Below, in pieces: positions 26,616-35,527 of a stretch of DNA of 56,449 nucleotides. The DNA lies in the NCBI GenBank assembly GCA_029245125.1, contig JAQWPZ010000055.1, positions 1 through 56,449 on the forward strand, given 5' to 3'. Under the pieces are notes generated by a model. The model did not search any database and was not told the origin of the DNA. It saw only the letters and a program-made list of their open reading frames with translations. The translations under genes were made by a program, and so were the position numbers. Source of the stretch: Rubripirellula sp. Lineage in GTDB: Bacteria > Planctomycetota > Planctomycetia > Pirellulales > Pirellulaceae. Within the stretch, counting starts at the first letter, position 1; every line of letters starts with the position of its first letter.

Positions 26616-27827
26616 ATGTCTTTACCCCAAAACGATCATCAAAGCAAAACCAATCACGAAAGACGTGCGCTCATTGCTCCTCAAATTACACAATGCAGTT
26701 GTCTGACCGGCACGGGACGCAGCGCGATCGCGGTTGTCGCGGTGCGTGGACCGGATGCCCAAGAGGTGCTCCAACGCTGCAGTCGGCTGGCAGTTGATCA
26801 GCCGGCTTCGGTGGGGCAGGTTCGGCTTGGTCATTGGACCGGTCCAGATGCGATCCAGACCGATCCAAGTCCCGCAACCAATCACCCGGATGAAACCGTG
26901 GTGATCACAGCAATCACCGCAAATCACTGGGAAATTCACTGCCATGGGGGAACGGCTGCCATTGAAAGAATCCTTGCTGACCTGCAGCACTGCGGGGCTC
27001 AGTGGGTTCGCGAAATCAGGACTGAATCGCCACTCATCATCACGGAGGCAGAAGCGGTATTGGCTCGCTGCCTCACGGAAAAAACAGCGGCGGTCGCGCT
27101 AGCACAAGTCCGCGGAGCACTCCTCGAATGGGCAGTTCAGTGGCAATCGCAACCAACTTCACCCGAAATCCTCGCTACCGTGAAATCGGAGGCTCAAACG
27201 ATCCTCCGCTCCGCCGAATGGACCATGCGGATCGCTCAGCCATGGAAAATTGTGCTCGTCGGGAAGCCAAATGTCGGAAAAAGTAGTTTGCTAAACGCGT
27301 TGGTCGGCTTTGACCGAAGCATCACATTCGACCAAGCGGGAACGACTCGTGATGTGTTGCACACAGAAACAGTCATCGCCGGTGTCCCGGTACGACTGAG
27401 TGACACGGCCGGCATCCGTGACAGTGGGGAGCCGATTGAAGCCGAGGGAATGCGAAGAGCCCTCCACGCCGCCAACACGGCTGATTTGGTCATTCAAGTC
27501 GAGGATGCGACCTCCCAACAACCGGTCGATTTTTTCTCATTGCATTCTTCGATTCCACAAATTCACGTACTGAACAAGGTCGACCTCGTCGAAAGTAGAC
27601 AAACTCTCTCCGAAAACGACGTCGCCACCAGTGCCATGACCGGCGTAGGCATGGAAGCGTTAGTGACGCTTCTTGGCCAAAAACTTCTTCAGCACGCTCC
27701 CAAGCCGAGTGAACCCGTTGTCCTCAATGAGCGACAGCACGATCTCATGACTCAAATCGCCACCTCATCCCCAGAATTTCAGTTAACGGCTAAACTTGAG
27801 GCGTTGATTGGCGAGGTCCTACAGTGA
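26616..27827 (+). CDS. MnmE/TrmE-like GTPase lacking the C-terminal Cys motif
   Basis: A 403-residue protein. The N-terminal domain resembles the folate-binding domain of MnmE (TGTGRSAIAVVAVRGPDA and HWEIHCHGGTAAIERIL). The G domain has GKPNVGKSSLLNAL, a G2 Thr in GTTRDVL, DTAGIRD and LNKVD. MnmE proteins are about 450 residues and end in (F/C)CIGK, whose Cys is needed for tRNA wobble-uridine modification. This protein stops at LEALIGEVLQ without that motif. It is therefore a divergent paralogue, or a MnmE that has lost its modification chemistry. It overlaps the leader of the next gene (isoaspartyl peptidase), whose ATG lies nine bases after its stop, so translation may be coupled. Confidence 0.85.
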   Translation: MSLPQNDHQSKTNHERRALIAPQITQCSCLTGTGRSAIAVVAVRGPDAQEVLQRCSRLAVDQPASVGQVRLGHWTGPDAIQTDPSPATNHPDETVVITAITANHWEIHCHGGTAAIERILADLQHCGAQWVREIRTESPLIITEAEAVLARCLTEKTAAVALAQVRGALLEWAVQWQSQPTSPEILATVKSEAQTILRSAEWTMRIAQPWKIVLVGKPNVGKSSLLNALVGFDRSITFDQAGTTRDVLHTETVIAGVPVRLSDTAGIRDSGEPIEAEGMRRALHAANTADLVIQVEDATSQQPVDFFSLHSSIPQIHVLNKVDLVESRQTLSENDVATSAMTGVGMEALVTLLGQKLLQHAPKPSEPVVLNERQHDLMTQIATSSPEFQLTAKLEALIGEVLQ

Positions 27828-27835
27828 GGGATTCT

Positions 27836-28771
27836 ATGTTGTTCCGATCGTTTCTGTTGTTAGGTTTGCTCATGTCGATCGAAAACGTAAATGGCGAAGA
27901 AACGCCCAAATGGGCCGTCGTCATCCATGGCGGAGCTGGCGATCCCACCCATTGGGATGATGCCAAGCGAAACGCCCGTCTGAATGGGCTTGAGCAAGCA
28001 CTCCGCAGAGGCGCCGAAATGCTCGCCGAAGGTGCAACCGCGGTCGACACGGTTCAGGCCGTCGTCCAGGTCTTGGAAGATGACCCAGCCTTCAATGCCG
28101 GTCGCGGGGCAGTACTCACCAAGGATGGCCATGCTGAACTCGATGCGTCGATCATGGATGGGAAGACCCGAAACTGCGGTGCCATCGCCGGTGTGACCAA
28201 TGTCAAAAACCCGATTCGCTTGGCCAAATGCGTGATGACCGAGACCAAACATGTGCTGCTCGCCGGCAAAGGGGCCGAACAATTTGCAGCCGACCAAAAT
28301 CAAGAACTAGTCGATCCTGACTACTTCCTCAGCAGCACGCATCCTGATGCCAACCCAGACGGGTTGTACTTAGGGACGGTTGGATGCGTTGTGCTGGATC
28401 AGCACGGTAACCTCGCCGCAGGCACAAGCACCGGCGGAACTCCAAATAAATTACCCGGCAGAATCGGAGACTCGCCCATCATCGGTGCGGGCACTTATGC
28501 CGCAAACGACACCTGCGCCGTCTCTGGAACCGGTGTCGGCGAAGAATACATTCGCAACAGTGTCGCCTATGACGTTGCCGCTCAGATGCGTTATGCAGGT
28601 CGATCGATTGATGATGCCGTGACACAAATCATGGACAAGACCCTGAAACCGGGCGTCGGTGGATTGATCGCTGTGTCGCATCAAGGTGAAATCGTGATGC
28701 AGCACAATACCCCCGGTATGAGCTGTGGATCTGCTGATAGCAACGGACGCTTCGAGACACGCCTCAAGTAA
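27836..28771 (+). CDS. secreted isoaspartyl peptidase / type III L-asparaginase
   Basis: A 311-residue Ntn-hydrolase. The ATG at 27836 is used because GAGGG precedes it and a signal peptide follows (MLFRSFLLLGLLMS, cleavage near VNG). The precursor hallmarks are WAVVIHGGAGD, the helix NAGRGAVLTKDGHAELDASI and the autocleavage site GTVGCVVLDQHGNLAAGTST, in which T181 becomes the N-terminal nucleophile of the beta subunit. Such enzymes cleave beta-aspartyl dipeptides and asparagine. With its signal peptide it would act in the periplasm, on damaged or diet-derived peptides. It sits nine bases after the MnmE-like gene and ahead of the release-factor-like gene. Confidence 0.93.
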   Translation: MLFRSFLLLGLLMSIENVNGEETPKWAVVIHGGAGDPTHWDDAKRNARLNGLEQALRRGAEMLAEGATAVDTVQAVVQVLEDDPAFNAGRGAVLTKDGHAELDASIMDGKTRNCGAIAGVTNVKNPIRLAKCVMTETKHVLLAGKGAEQFAADQNQELVDPDYFLSSTHPDANPDGLYLGTVGCVVLDQHGNLAAGTSTGGTPNKLPGRIGDSPIIGAGTYAANDTCAVSGTGVGEEYIRNSVAYDVAAQMRYAGRSIDDAVTQIMDKTLKPGVGGLIAVSHQGEIVMQHNTPGMSCGSADSNGRFETRLK

Positions 28772-28834
28772 TCCCTTCACGAATCGAGTTCCTATCCAGA
28801 GCGTCGAGCTCGGCTCAAGCATGGAGGAATTTTC

Positions 28835-29443
28835 ATGAGCCAGCCGCAAGACCCGCCTGAAGGCCAGGCACCGAAAAAAATGCCACCTTCGCGGTACCCG
28901 ATCGAATACGCGGGTGGGCCGCATCCTACCTTGATGCCACCCGATCAACTCTTGAAGCACTGCGAACTGCGGACGCAACGACGCAGTGGACCAGGTGGTC
29001 AGCACCGAAACAAGACAAGCAGCGGTGTCTTTCTGACCCACCGACCAACCGGGGTCGTTGCGGAAGCAACCGAGCGACGCAGCCAAGCTGACAACCGTGG
29101 TGTCGCACTGCAGCGACTGCGGATGAAATTAGCGGTTGAGATCCGCACCCCCTCGATCCTTGACGGCCCAGTTTCGGATCCGGAGCAGGCGTTTCGACAA
29201 ATGCGAGCCAGTGGAACGATGCGTGGCAAGGCAACCCGTCTAGCTGACACCAATCCAGACAAGGCGCCGCTGCTGGCGCTGCTGCTGAACGATCTGCATG
29301 CCTGCGGCGGACAACCGCGGCAACTTACCGAGTCGTGGCAGATGACGGGCACCGCGATCGTGCGATTGGTCAAATCTCACCCACCGGCGTTGAAACTTTT
29401 GCAGGCCATCCGCCAACACCACGGCCTACGACCACTGTCTTAG
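28835..29443 (+). CDS. GGQ release-factor-like protein
   Basis: A 202-residue protein with one class-I release-factor catalytic domain. The motif RSGPGGQHRNKTSSGV places GGQ at residues 54-56, followed by the expected VFLTHRPTGVVAEATERRSQ. There is no stop-codon-recognition domain, as in ArfB/RF-H-like rescue hydrolases. The C-terminal 95 residues (from about EIRTPSILDGP) are not the basic tail of ArfB but a separate helical domain ending AIRQHHGLRPLS. Hydrolysis of peptidyl-tRNA on stalled ribosomes is the likely activity. The start has a strong GGAGG nine bases upstream. It follows the isoaspartyl peptidase by 63 bases. Confidence 0.88.
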   Translation: MSQPQDPPEGQAPKKMPPSRYPIEYAGGPHPTLMPPDQLLKHCELRTQRRSGPGGQHRNKTSSGVFLTHRPTGVVAEATERRSQADNRGVALQRLRMKLAVEIRTPSILDGPVSDPEQAFRQMRASGTMRGKATRLADTNPDKAPLLALLLNDLHACGGQPRQLTESWQMTGTAIVRLVKSHPPALKLLQAIRQHHGLRPLS

Positions 29444-29512
29444 CCTGTGATCTTCTCGAAGCCTGTGACCACGGCCATCGCCCACCACCCGACCGTGCCA
29501 ATTCAGGCCCCG

Positions 29513-29550
29513 GACGAAATCAAGTCCGGTAGACGAAATCAAGTCCGGTA
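29513..29550. repeat. 19-bp perfect tandem duplication
   Basis: Two identical copies of GACGAAATCAAGTCCGGTA at 29513-29531 and 29532-29550. They lie about 60 bases upstream of the FAD oxidoreductase start, in its leader or promoter. A second, shorter duplication follows immediately downstream. Confidence 0.93.
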
Positions 29551-29570
29551 GCGGCTATGATGGCGTCTAC

Positions 29571-29590
29571 CAAAGACCTTCAAAGACCTT
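29571..29590. repeat. 10-bp perfect tandem duplication
   Basis: Two copies of CAAAGACCTT, 29571-29580 and 29581-29590, ending 19 bases before the ATG of the FAD oxidoreductase. Together with the 19-bp pair this makes two independent tandem duplications in one short leader. Confidence 0.88.
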
Positions 29591-29609
29591 CATTTCAGCA
29601 ACTGAATCC

Positions 29610-31883
29610 ATGCATTGGCTCAAGACTTTTGCCCTCATTGCAGTCGCACTGATTGGCCAGGAATCCACAACCACTTCCGCTGCTGAAATTTTCGTCGAAG
29701 CGGAAAGCTTTACCGATCGAGGTGGCTGGAAACTGGACACACAGTTCATTCAGCAAATGGGCTCACCCTACCTGTTAGCACATGGCTTGGGTCAGCCGGT
29801 TGAAAATGCTGCAACAACCATCGAAGTCAACGAGGCGGGGATGTACCGGGTCTGGGTTCGGACCTTCGACTGGGTCGCCCGTTGGGGTGCAAAACCATCA
29901 CCGGGTAAGTTTCAACTGATCATCAACGGTCAGCCACTCACCACCATGTTTGGAACCAAGGGTGAAAAATGGAGCTGGCACGACGGCGGGACAACTCAAT
30001 TGCAAACGGGTGAAACCAAGTTGATGCTCAAAGACTTGACCGGGTTTGACGGCCGATGTGATTGCATCTACCTGACCACTGATTTAGATGCGACTCCACC
30101 ACCCGCCCAAGAAGTACTCTCTCAATGGCGACGTCAACAACTTGGCTTACCAGAAAAACCGCAGAACCGTGGCCCATACGATTTGGTGGTGATTGGCGGT
30201 GGCTATGCCGGCATGGGGGCAGCGATTTCAGCAGCTCGAATGGGTTGCCGCGTTGCGCTCGTCCAAGACCGCCCCGTTTTGGGCGGCAATGGATCGAGCG
30301 AAGTTCGCGTCTGGGCCAAAGGAAATATTCGACGCGGAAAGTTTCCTCGGATTGGCGAAATCATCGAAGAGGTAGCTGACAAAGCAACCAAATCCCCCGG
30401 AACTTACGAAGAGTTTGGTGACGCGCAAAAAGAAGCAATCGTCCGATCCGAACCAAACATCGATCTACTGCTGAACCATCACGCACACGGTGTCGAAATG
30501 GACAGCAATCGGATCAAAGCTGTCTTGGCATTGGATACTCAAACGGGAGCCGAACTGAGAATCATCGGCGACGCTTTCTCGGATTGTACCGGCCACGGTT
30601 GGATTGGCACCTGGGCTCAGGCTGATTGGGAAATGGCCGCCGATGGTCGCATGGGAATGAGCAACATGTGGGCTTGGGATGAGGGTGAATCACCACTCGG
30701 CTTCCCCAACACACCCTGGGCTCTCGAACTATCCATGGAAGACTTTCCGTATCCGCGAGACCACCATGGCCAATGGTTTTGGGAATCAGGTTTTGACAAG
30801 GATGCGATCGGAGACGCCGAGGGAATCCGAGACTGGAATCTGCGAGCAGTTTACGGTGCCTTCAATGCGATGAAAAACCGTGACGGTGCCGCCGATCATA
30901 CAACTGCCTTCCTGACTTGGATTGCTTATGTCGGTGGTCCACGCGAAAGCCGTCGGTTGATGGGCGATGTCGTGTTGAACCAAGACGACATCGTCAGCAA
31001 ACGCGATTTCCCGGACGGCTGCGTCCCCAGCACTTGGTCAATCGATCTCCACTACCCCAAGCAACAGTACGCAAAAAAATTCCCTGAAAATCCGTTCATA
31101 TCGATTGCGGTTCACAATCGCGGAGTCGATCGCAGGTATGGCTACCCCGTACCCTACCGCTGTTTCTACAGTCGCAACATCGACAATCTGTTCATGGCTG
31201 GACGCTGTATCAGCGTCACACACGAAGCGTTGGGAACGACCCGAGTGATGAAGACTTGTGGAATGATGGGTGAAGTGGTCGGCAAAGCGGCATCCCTTTG
31301 TGCAATTCATGATTGCGACCCTCGCGACGTCTATGAAGAGCACCTGGAGGAGTTGCTGGAATTACTGGAACTCCCCGGCAAAGCACGCCGCAGCACGCCC
31401 TCGGCCCGAATCGTTATCCCAGAAGATGCATTCCCCTTGGCTGGACCTTATGGACCATCAACTGGAATGGAGATCGAAAAACTAGAGGGCACGATCGTCG
31501 ATGACGAAAACGCCAAGGTAGAAGGCAAGTGGACGAATGGAAATGGCTTAAAAAACTACGTTGGCTACGGTTACAAGTATGCTCCACCAAACGGCAATTC
31601 GGTAGCAACATTCAAGTTGACGGCGGCTAAGGCTGGCACCTACGCCGTACAGCTTTTTACTCAATCTCATCCCAACCGCGCGACCAACACGCCAGTTGCC
31701 GTCCATTGGAATGAGCAAACAAGTCACCATCAAATCAATCAACGAAAGAAGTACGAACAAGATGTCACGACTGTGACCGAACTTAAACTCACCAAGGATC
31801 AAGTGGTGACGGTGAAGGTCAGTACTACCGGAGCAGACGGTACCGTACATGTCGACGCCATTCGTTTAATCGAGGTAAAATAA
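29610..31883 (+). CDS. secreted FAD-dependent oxidoreductase with N- and C-terminal beta domains
   Basis: A 757-residue protein with a signal peptide (MHWLKTFALIAVALIG, cleavage near SAAE). Residues about 25-150 are a beta-rich, carbohydrate-binding-like domain (IFVEAESFTDRGGWKLDTQF). The FAD-dependent oxidoreductase domain starts at about residue 190 with YDLVVIGGGYAGMGAAISAA and LGGNGSSEV, and includes NIDNLFMAGRCISVTHEALG near its end. The last 140 residues form another beta domain (AGTYAVQLFTQSHPN) like those that close carbohydrate-active proteins. No twin-Arg motif is visible, so FAD would be inserted after export, or export differs. It probably oxidises a sugar-type substrate outside the cytoplasm. 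The next gene starts three bases after its stop in the same frame. Confidence 0.88.
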   Translation: MHWLKTFALIAVALIGQESTTTSAAEIFVEAESFTDRGGWKLDTQFIQQMGSPYLLAHGLGQPVENAATTIEVNEAGMYRVWVRTFDWVARWGAKPSPGKFQLIINGQPLTTMFGTKGEKWSWHDGGTTQLQTGETKLMLKDLTGFDGRCDCIYLTTDLDATPPPAQEVLSQWRRQQLGLPEKPQNRGPYDLVVIGGGYAGMGAAISAARMGCRVALVQDRPVLGGNGSSEVRVWAKGNIRRGKFPRIGEIIEEVADKATKSPGTYEEFGDAQKEAIVRSEPNIDLLLNHHAHGVEMDSNRIKAVLALDTQTGAELRIIGDAFSDCTGHGWIGTWAQADWEMAADGRMGMSNMWAWDEGESPLGFPNTPWALELSMEDFPYPRDHHGQWFWESGFDKDAIGDAEGIRDWNLRAVYGAFNAMKNRDGAADHTTAFLTWIAYVGGPRESRRLMGDVVLNQDDIVSKRDFPDGCVPSTWSIDLHYPKQQYAKKFPENPFISIAVHNRGVDRRYGYPVPYRCFYSRNIDNLFMAGRCISVTHEALGTTRVMKTCGMMGEVVGKAASLCAIHDCDPRDVYEEHLEELLELLELPGKARRSTPSARIVIPEDAFPLAGPYGPSTGMEIEKLEGTIVDDENAKVEGKWTNGNGLKNYVGYGYKYAPPNGNSVATFKLTAAKAGTYAVQLFTQSHPNRATNTPVAVHWNEQTSHHQINQRKKYEQDVTTVTELKLTKDQVVTVKVSTTGADGTVHVDAIRLIEVK

Positions 31884-31886
31884 ACC

Positions 31887-33587
31887 TTGCCCCAACGGAA
31901 GCGTAATCGGTTGCTGGCGGCTCTGGTACACACAGTACGTGTCGCGATGGTCGCCGCGTTGCTGATGCTCATCCCGTCGCCAACATCGACAACGGATCAT
32001 GACGGGTCCGTCGCTCCACCAATCGACCAATTGATCGCCCTCGACAAACGGGTGAGTCTGGCAACCATCAGACCCACTCCAGATCAAAGCGGTTTGTGGC
32101 CCATTAGTAATTCGCAGAACGAACCACTGGGATGGATCGCCCGAACTTTGCCGGCCGCCGCTGATGCAATCGGTTATCGTGGACCTACAGAGGCTTCGAT
32201 ACTGCTTACGCCTGACCTGAAAATCGCCTCCGTAGCGATCTTGTCCAGTGCTGATACAGAAGAACATGTTCAAGCTGTCGCCGAAGACGAGGTTTTCTTT
32301 GAACAGTTTCGAGGTTGGCTTTGGGGTGATCCACCACAACAAGTCAAAATCGACGCTGTCTCAGGAGCAACGCTGACCTCTCTGGCGCTCGCCCAAGGCG
32401 TGCTGGCTCGAATTGGCAATACTCGGCCTTCCTTGATTTTCGCTGATCCACTGGAACTCCCTGAGGTCGAGCCGTGGTTTCCACTAGCAGCAAACGTCGA
32501 TGCTAAGACGGGTGTCGTTCGCGACAAAGACAAGCAAACACTCGGTCAAGCGATTCGAACTGGACCGCTTTCCGATGGGGTCATTGGATATCAGGGGCCT
32601 ACGGAACTCTTGCTGAAACTGAACCCCAATCAGCAAATCGAGGCGGTAAAAATCCGATCCTCCTTCGACAATGAACCTTACGTAGGCTACGTCCGCCAAG
32701 AACGCGGATTTTGGAAACTTTTCCAAGGCAAAACAATTCAGCAACTGGCCGAATTTTCTCCAGAGGAAGCGGGTGTAGAAGGGGTTTCGGGAGCCACCAT
32801 GACCAGCCAGGCCATCGCCGAAACACTGGTCGCCGCGGCAGCGAAGCGGCAGGAAAAACAGTCAAAAACAAAAATGGAATCAACTGGATACCTATCGTCG
32901 ATACGATTCACACCGGCCGACTACGCGACGATCACGCTGCTCCTACTTTTGACAACACTCAGTCGATTTAAACGATTTCATCACGGCAACCTACGACGCT
33001 GTTGGTTGTCGATCGTCGTCGTCGTCATCGGGCTCTGGTCTGGCAATCTGATCTCGCTGGCCTTGGTGGCAGGTTGGTCAGCCGAAGGAATCGCCTGGCA
33101 ACTGGCACCGGCTTTGGCAACGCTTGCTGCAGTGAGTCTGTTTACACCGCCAATCAGCAAGCTCAATCCATACTGCAACCATCTTTGTCCACACGGCGCA
33201 ATTCAACAATTACTCCGCCCCACACCGAAGTCCAAACATCGAATTCAACTGCCCGCATGGCTCACACGTTCGATGCACCATCTACCAGGCATCACACTCG
33301 TGGCAGCCTACTTGGCGTTGGTGATCGTCCCCAGCCTTGACCTGTCTACCTGGGAGCCGTTTCATGCCTATTTATTCCGACTCGCAGGATGGGCCACGAT
33401 CGGACTAGCCTTCACAACGCTCCTTATCGCAGCCTTTGTCCCAATGGCCTATTGCCGATTTGGCTGCCCGACTGGGCGTTTGCTCGATCATCTTCGCCGC
33501 ACCGCTACAAGTCACCAAATCCAGCATGCTGATCTTGTCGCCTTAGCACTGATCATCTTTGCGATGACGTGGCGATTGAACAATTGA
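31887..33587 (+). CDS. NosR/NirI-like membrane protein with two FMN-binding domains
   Basis: A 566-residue protein. The TTG at 31887 is the only start available that keeps the N-terminal hydrophobic segment with its Arg/Lys-rich front (PQRKRNRLLAALVHTVRV), because the stop of the FAD gene lies one codon upstream in the same frame. Two FMN-binding domains follow, each with the covalent-flavin motif: DAVSGATLTS (T162) and EGVSGATMTS (T304). The C-terminal half has about five membrane segments and two CxxxCP motifs, CNHLCPHG (C430) and CRFGCPTG, as in NosR-type proteins, but no ferredoxin domain. It probably passes electrons across or from the membrane to periplasmic flavins. Its position suggests that the neighbouring FAD enzyme is its partner. 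Confidence 0.85.
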   Translation: MPQRKRNRLLAALVHTVRVAMVAALLMLIPSPTSTTDHDGSVAPPIDQLIALDKRVSLATIRPTPDQSGLWPISNSQNEPLGWIARTLPAAADAIGYRGPTEASILLTPDLKIASVAILSSADTEEHVQAVAEDEVFFEQFRGWLWGDPPQQVKIDAVSGATLTSLALAQGVLARIGNTRPSLIFADPLELPEVEPWFPLAANVDAKTGVVRDKDKQTLGQAIRTGPLSDGVIGYQGPTELLLKLNPNQQIEAVKIRSSFDNEPYVGYVRQERGFWKLFQGKTIQQLAEFSPEEAGVEGVSGATMTSQAIAETLVAAAAKRQEKQSKTKMESTGYLSSIRFTPADYATITLLLLLTTLSRFKRFHHGNLRRCWLSIVVVVIGLWSGNLISLALVAGWSAEGIAWQLAPALATLAAVSLFTPPISKLNPYCNHLCPHGAIQQLLRPTPKSKHRIQLPAWLTRSMHHLPGITLVAAYLALVIVPSLDLSTWEPFHAYLFRLAGWATIGLAFTTLLIAAFVPMAYCRFGCPTGRLLDHLRRTATSHQIQHADLVALALIIFAMTWRLNN

Positions 33588-33980
33588 GCAACCCTTGTTG
33601 CGCGGCACCGAGCGATTTGTTCCTGCGATGATAAAACAGCGATCGACGAGATGGCATGCAGCATCCTTGAATCGCCCGACAGATCGACTCGGCCGCAACC
33701 GAAACTCTCCTTACACGCTGAAGGGCACGCTACCGCGATAAACCAGGCTCCTCGACGTCCACTGGTGATGAAGCATCACAGAGGCTCCAACACCGGCCCA
33801 CACAACAACCCAACCTGCTATACCATGCCGATGCGATTTCATTACTGGCGACTGTGAAATTTGAGAAAGCAGAATCCATCCGCCAATGGATGCCGCCTAG
33901 GCTAGCTGTGAAATCAAAAATCGTGTCGATATTGAACTCCGCCGAGTACGTTTGAGTTTTCGCCTTACCGGGTACCACCT
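33588..33980. other. gene-free stretch upstream of the DUF389 gene
   Basis: About 390 bases. Short open frames here have no recognisable features. It is assumed to hold the DUF389 promoter. No strong hairpin or repeat was found. Confidence 0.45.
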
Positions 33981-35420
33981 ATGTCCGTCGTATTCATTGT
34001 CGCGAATGAAAAACAGTTCCAGGTTGGCATCGAATGGTGCAGAAGAATGTCCGAGCATTCATCAACACCCCCAACGGTCCACATCGTGGTCGCCGACTCG
34101 GAACGCAAGACGTTGGCAGAGTACATCAAACGAAAAGTCGCCGAACTCCCCATCACCTCCCTGAGGTTTCGGTCGACCATCCTCGATAACGACGTGCGGG
34201 CGGTTTTATCGTATTCGAGATCAGTGAAATGCGAAAAGCTGTTCATGCTGTTTCATCCGGATGAAGCTGATTTCCAACAACAACTGTTTAAAGAATCGAT
34301 GGTCCCAACGATGTGGCTCCGTTCCGGATCCGAGCCGACCACGGCGGGGCGACTGATTTGCGTTTTCAAAGATCGTGTGCAATTGACGGATCTTGCTGCG
34401 GAACAAATGTTTGGGCAGACATCCAACAATTCACTTATTTTCGATGCCGACGAGGAATCGAATGACTTGCCCGCTGCCGTGATGACTGCGGCCAATGCTC
34501 AATCAATTGCACCGGGCGATTTACTGTTGTGCGGGGTCCCGGGACCAACCAAATCAGATCGTTACTATGTGACCGGCATCGCATTGTTGAAACAAACCAC
34601 GCTCCCTGCAGTAGCACTAGTTCACTGCGGCGACACATTGATGGAATCATTTGCGGGCAAATTGCGATCTTGGAGCGAATCGATCGTGCCACTGATGTCG
34701 CGGGAACATCGTGTCGATTTATCCAACGATTTGCAAATCGGATCACAACCCAATCTCGAATACCTCGGATTGATTTCGGCATCTTCCATGCTGGCTGCTT
34801 TTGGATTGCTTCAAAATTCAGCCGCTGTCATCATCGGTGCTATGCTAATCGCTCCATTGATGACACCGATTCTGGGAGCAGGCTTGGCGCTTACCCAAGG
34901 AAATCGGCCGCTGTTCAAGAACGCGATGCTGACCATCAGCCTTGGCTTCACCGGCGCGTTGGTCGCAAGCATCTTATTTGGGTGGTTGTTTTGGCTAATT
35001 TATGATCCTGTCATCACCTCTGAGATGTGGGCCCGCTGCCGACCATCGCCCCTTGATTTTTGTGTTGGCCTAGTGGGTGGACTGGCTGCATCCTACGCAC
35101 GGACGCGAACTCATCTATCATCCGCACTCGCTGGTGCGGCCATTGCGGCAGCCCTAGTGCCACCGATTTCCACGGCGGGATTACAAATCGCGTTTGGCTA
35201 TTTTGAGCGAAGCGACCAGGGCACGCCGGTGATTGGACCGCTGCTGTTGGTCACGATCAACGTTCTAACAATCATGGTTGGATCATCATTCGTCTTATGG
35301 GCTAGGGGCATGCGAATCGACCGCTCGCTTTATCTCTCGGACCGCTGGGTGCTACGTGTTTTCGCACTCCTGGCAACGTTGGTCTTAATGCTCCTAACGT
35401 GGGTCGTCGTTCCCCACTAA
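33981..35420 (+). CDS. DUF389 (TIGR00341-type) membrane protein with N-terminal soluble domain
   Basis: A 479-residue protein. The first 240 residues are soluble and resemble two universal-stress-type halves (MSVVFIVANEKQFQVGIEWC, LICVFKDRVQLTDLAAEQMF). The DUF389 membrane domain follows from about residue 250, with the family signature NSAAVIIGAMLIAPLMTPIL and ALAGAAIAAALVPPISTAGL, and about five to six transmembrane helices. The function of DUF389 proteins is unknown; the pairing with a stress-protein-like domain suggests a sensed or gated transporter, which is inference. The gene is followed by a perfect hairpin and converges with the amidohydrolases. Confidence 0.88.
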   Translation: MSVVFIVANEKQFQVGIEWCRRMSEHSSTPPTVHIVVADSERKTLAEYIKRKVAELPITSLRFRSTILDNDVRAVLSYSRSVKCEKLFMLFHPDEADFQQQLFKESMVPTMWLRSGSEPTTAGRLICVFKDRVQLTDLAAEQMFGQTSNNSLIFDADEESNDLPAAVMTAANAQSIAPGDLLLCGVPGPTKSDRYYVTGIALLKQTTLPAVALVHCGDTLMESFAGKLRSWSESIVPLMSREHRVDLSNDLQIGSQPNLEYLGLISASSMLAAFGLLQNSAAVIIGAMLIAPLMTPILGAGLALTQGNRPLFKNAMLTISLGFTGALVASILFGWLFWLIYDPVITSEMWARCRPSPLDFCVGLVGGLAASYARTRTHLSSALAGAAIAAALVPPISTAGLQIAFGYFERSDQGTPVIGPLLLVTINVLTIMVGSSFVLWARGMRIDRSLYLSDRWVLRVFALLATLVLMLLTWVVVPH

Positions 35421-35424
35421 GGCC

Positions 35425-35446
35425 CCAGCAAGAATCATCTTGCTGG
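35425..35446 (+). terminator. stem-loop after the DUF389 gene
   Basis: A perfect eight-base stem (CCAGCAAG with CTTGCTGG) and six-base loop start four bases after the DUF389 stop codon. The following TTGCC is a poor U tract, so termination may need Rho, or the hairpin may protect the transcript end. It lies in the 107-base gap between convergent genes. Confidence 0.45.
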
Positions 35447-35527
35447 TTGCCCGAGCAAATCGTCCACACAAAGAGCTCACATCCGATCCGCAAGATTGCC
35501 TTGACTTCGGCGGTGCCACCGAACCAA

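Noticed and set aside
26616-27827. Calling the GTPase a genuine mnmE
   Set aside because: The essential C-terminal CIGK motif and about 45 residues are missing, so the gene symbol is withheld.
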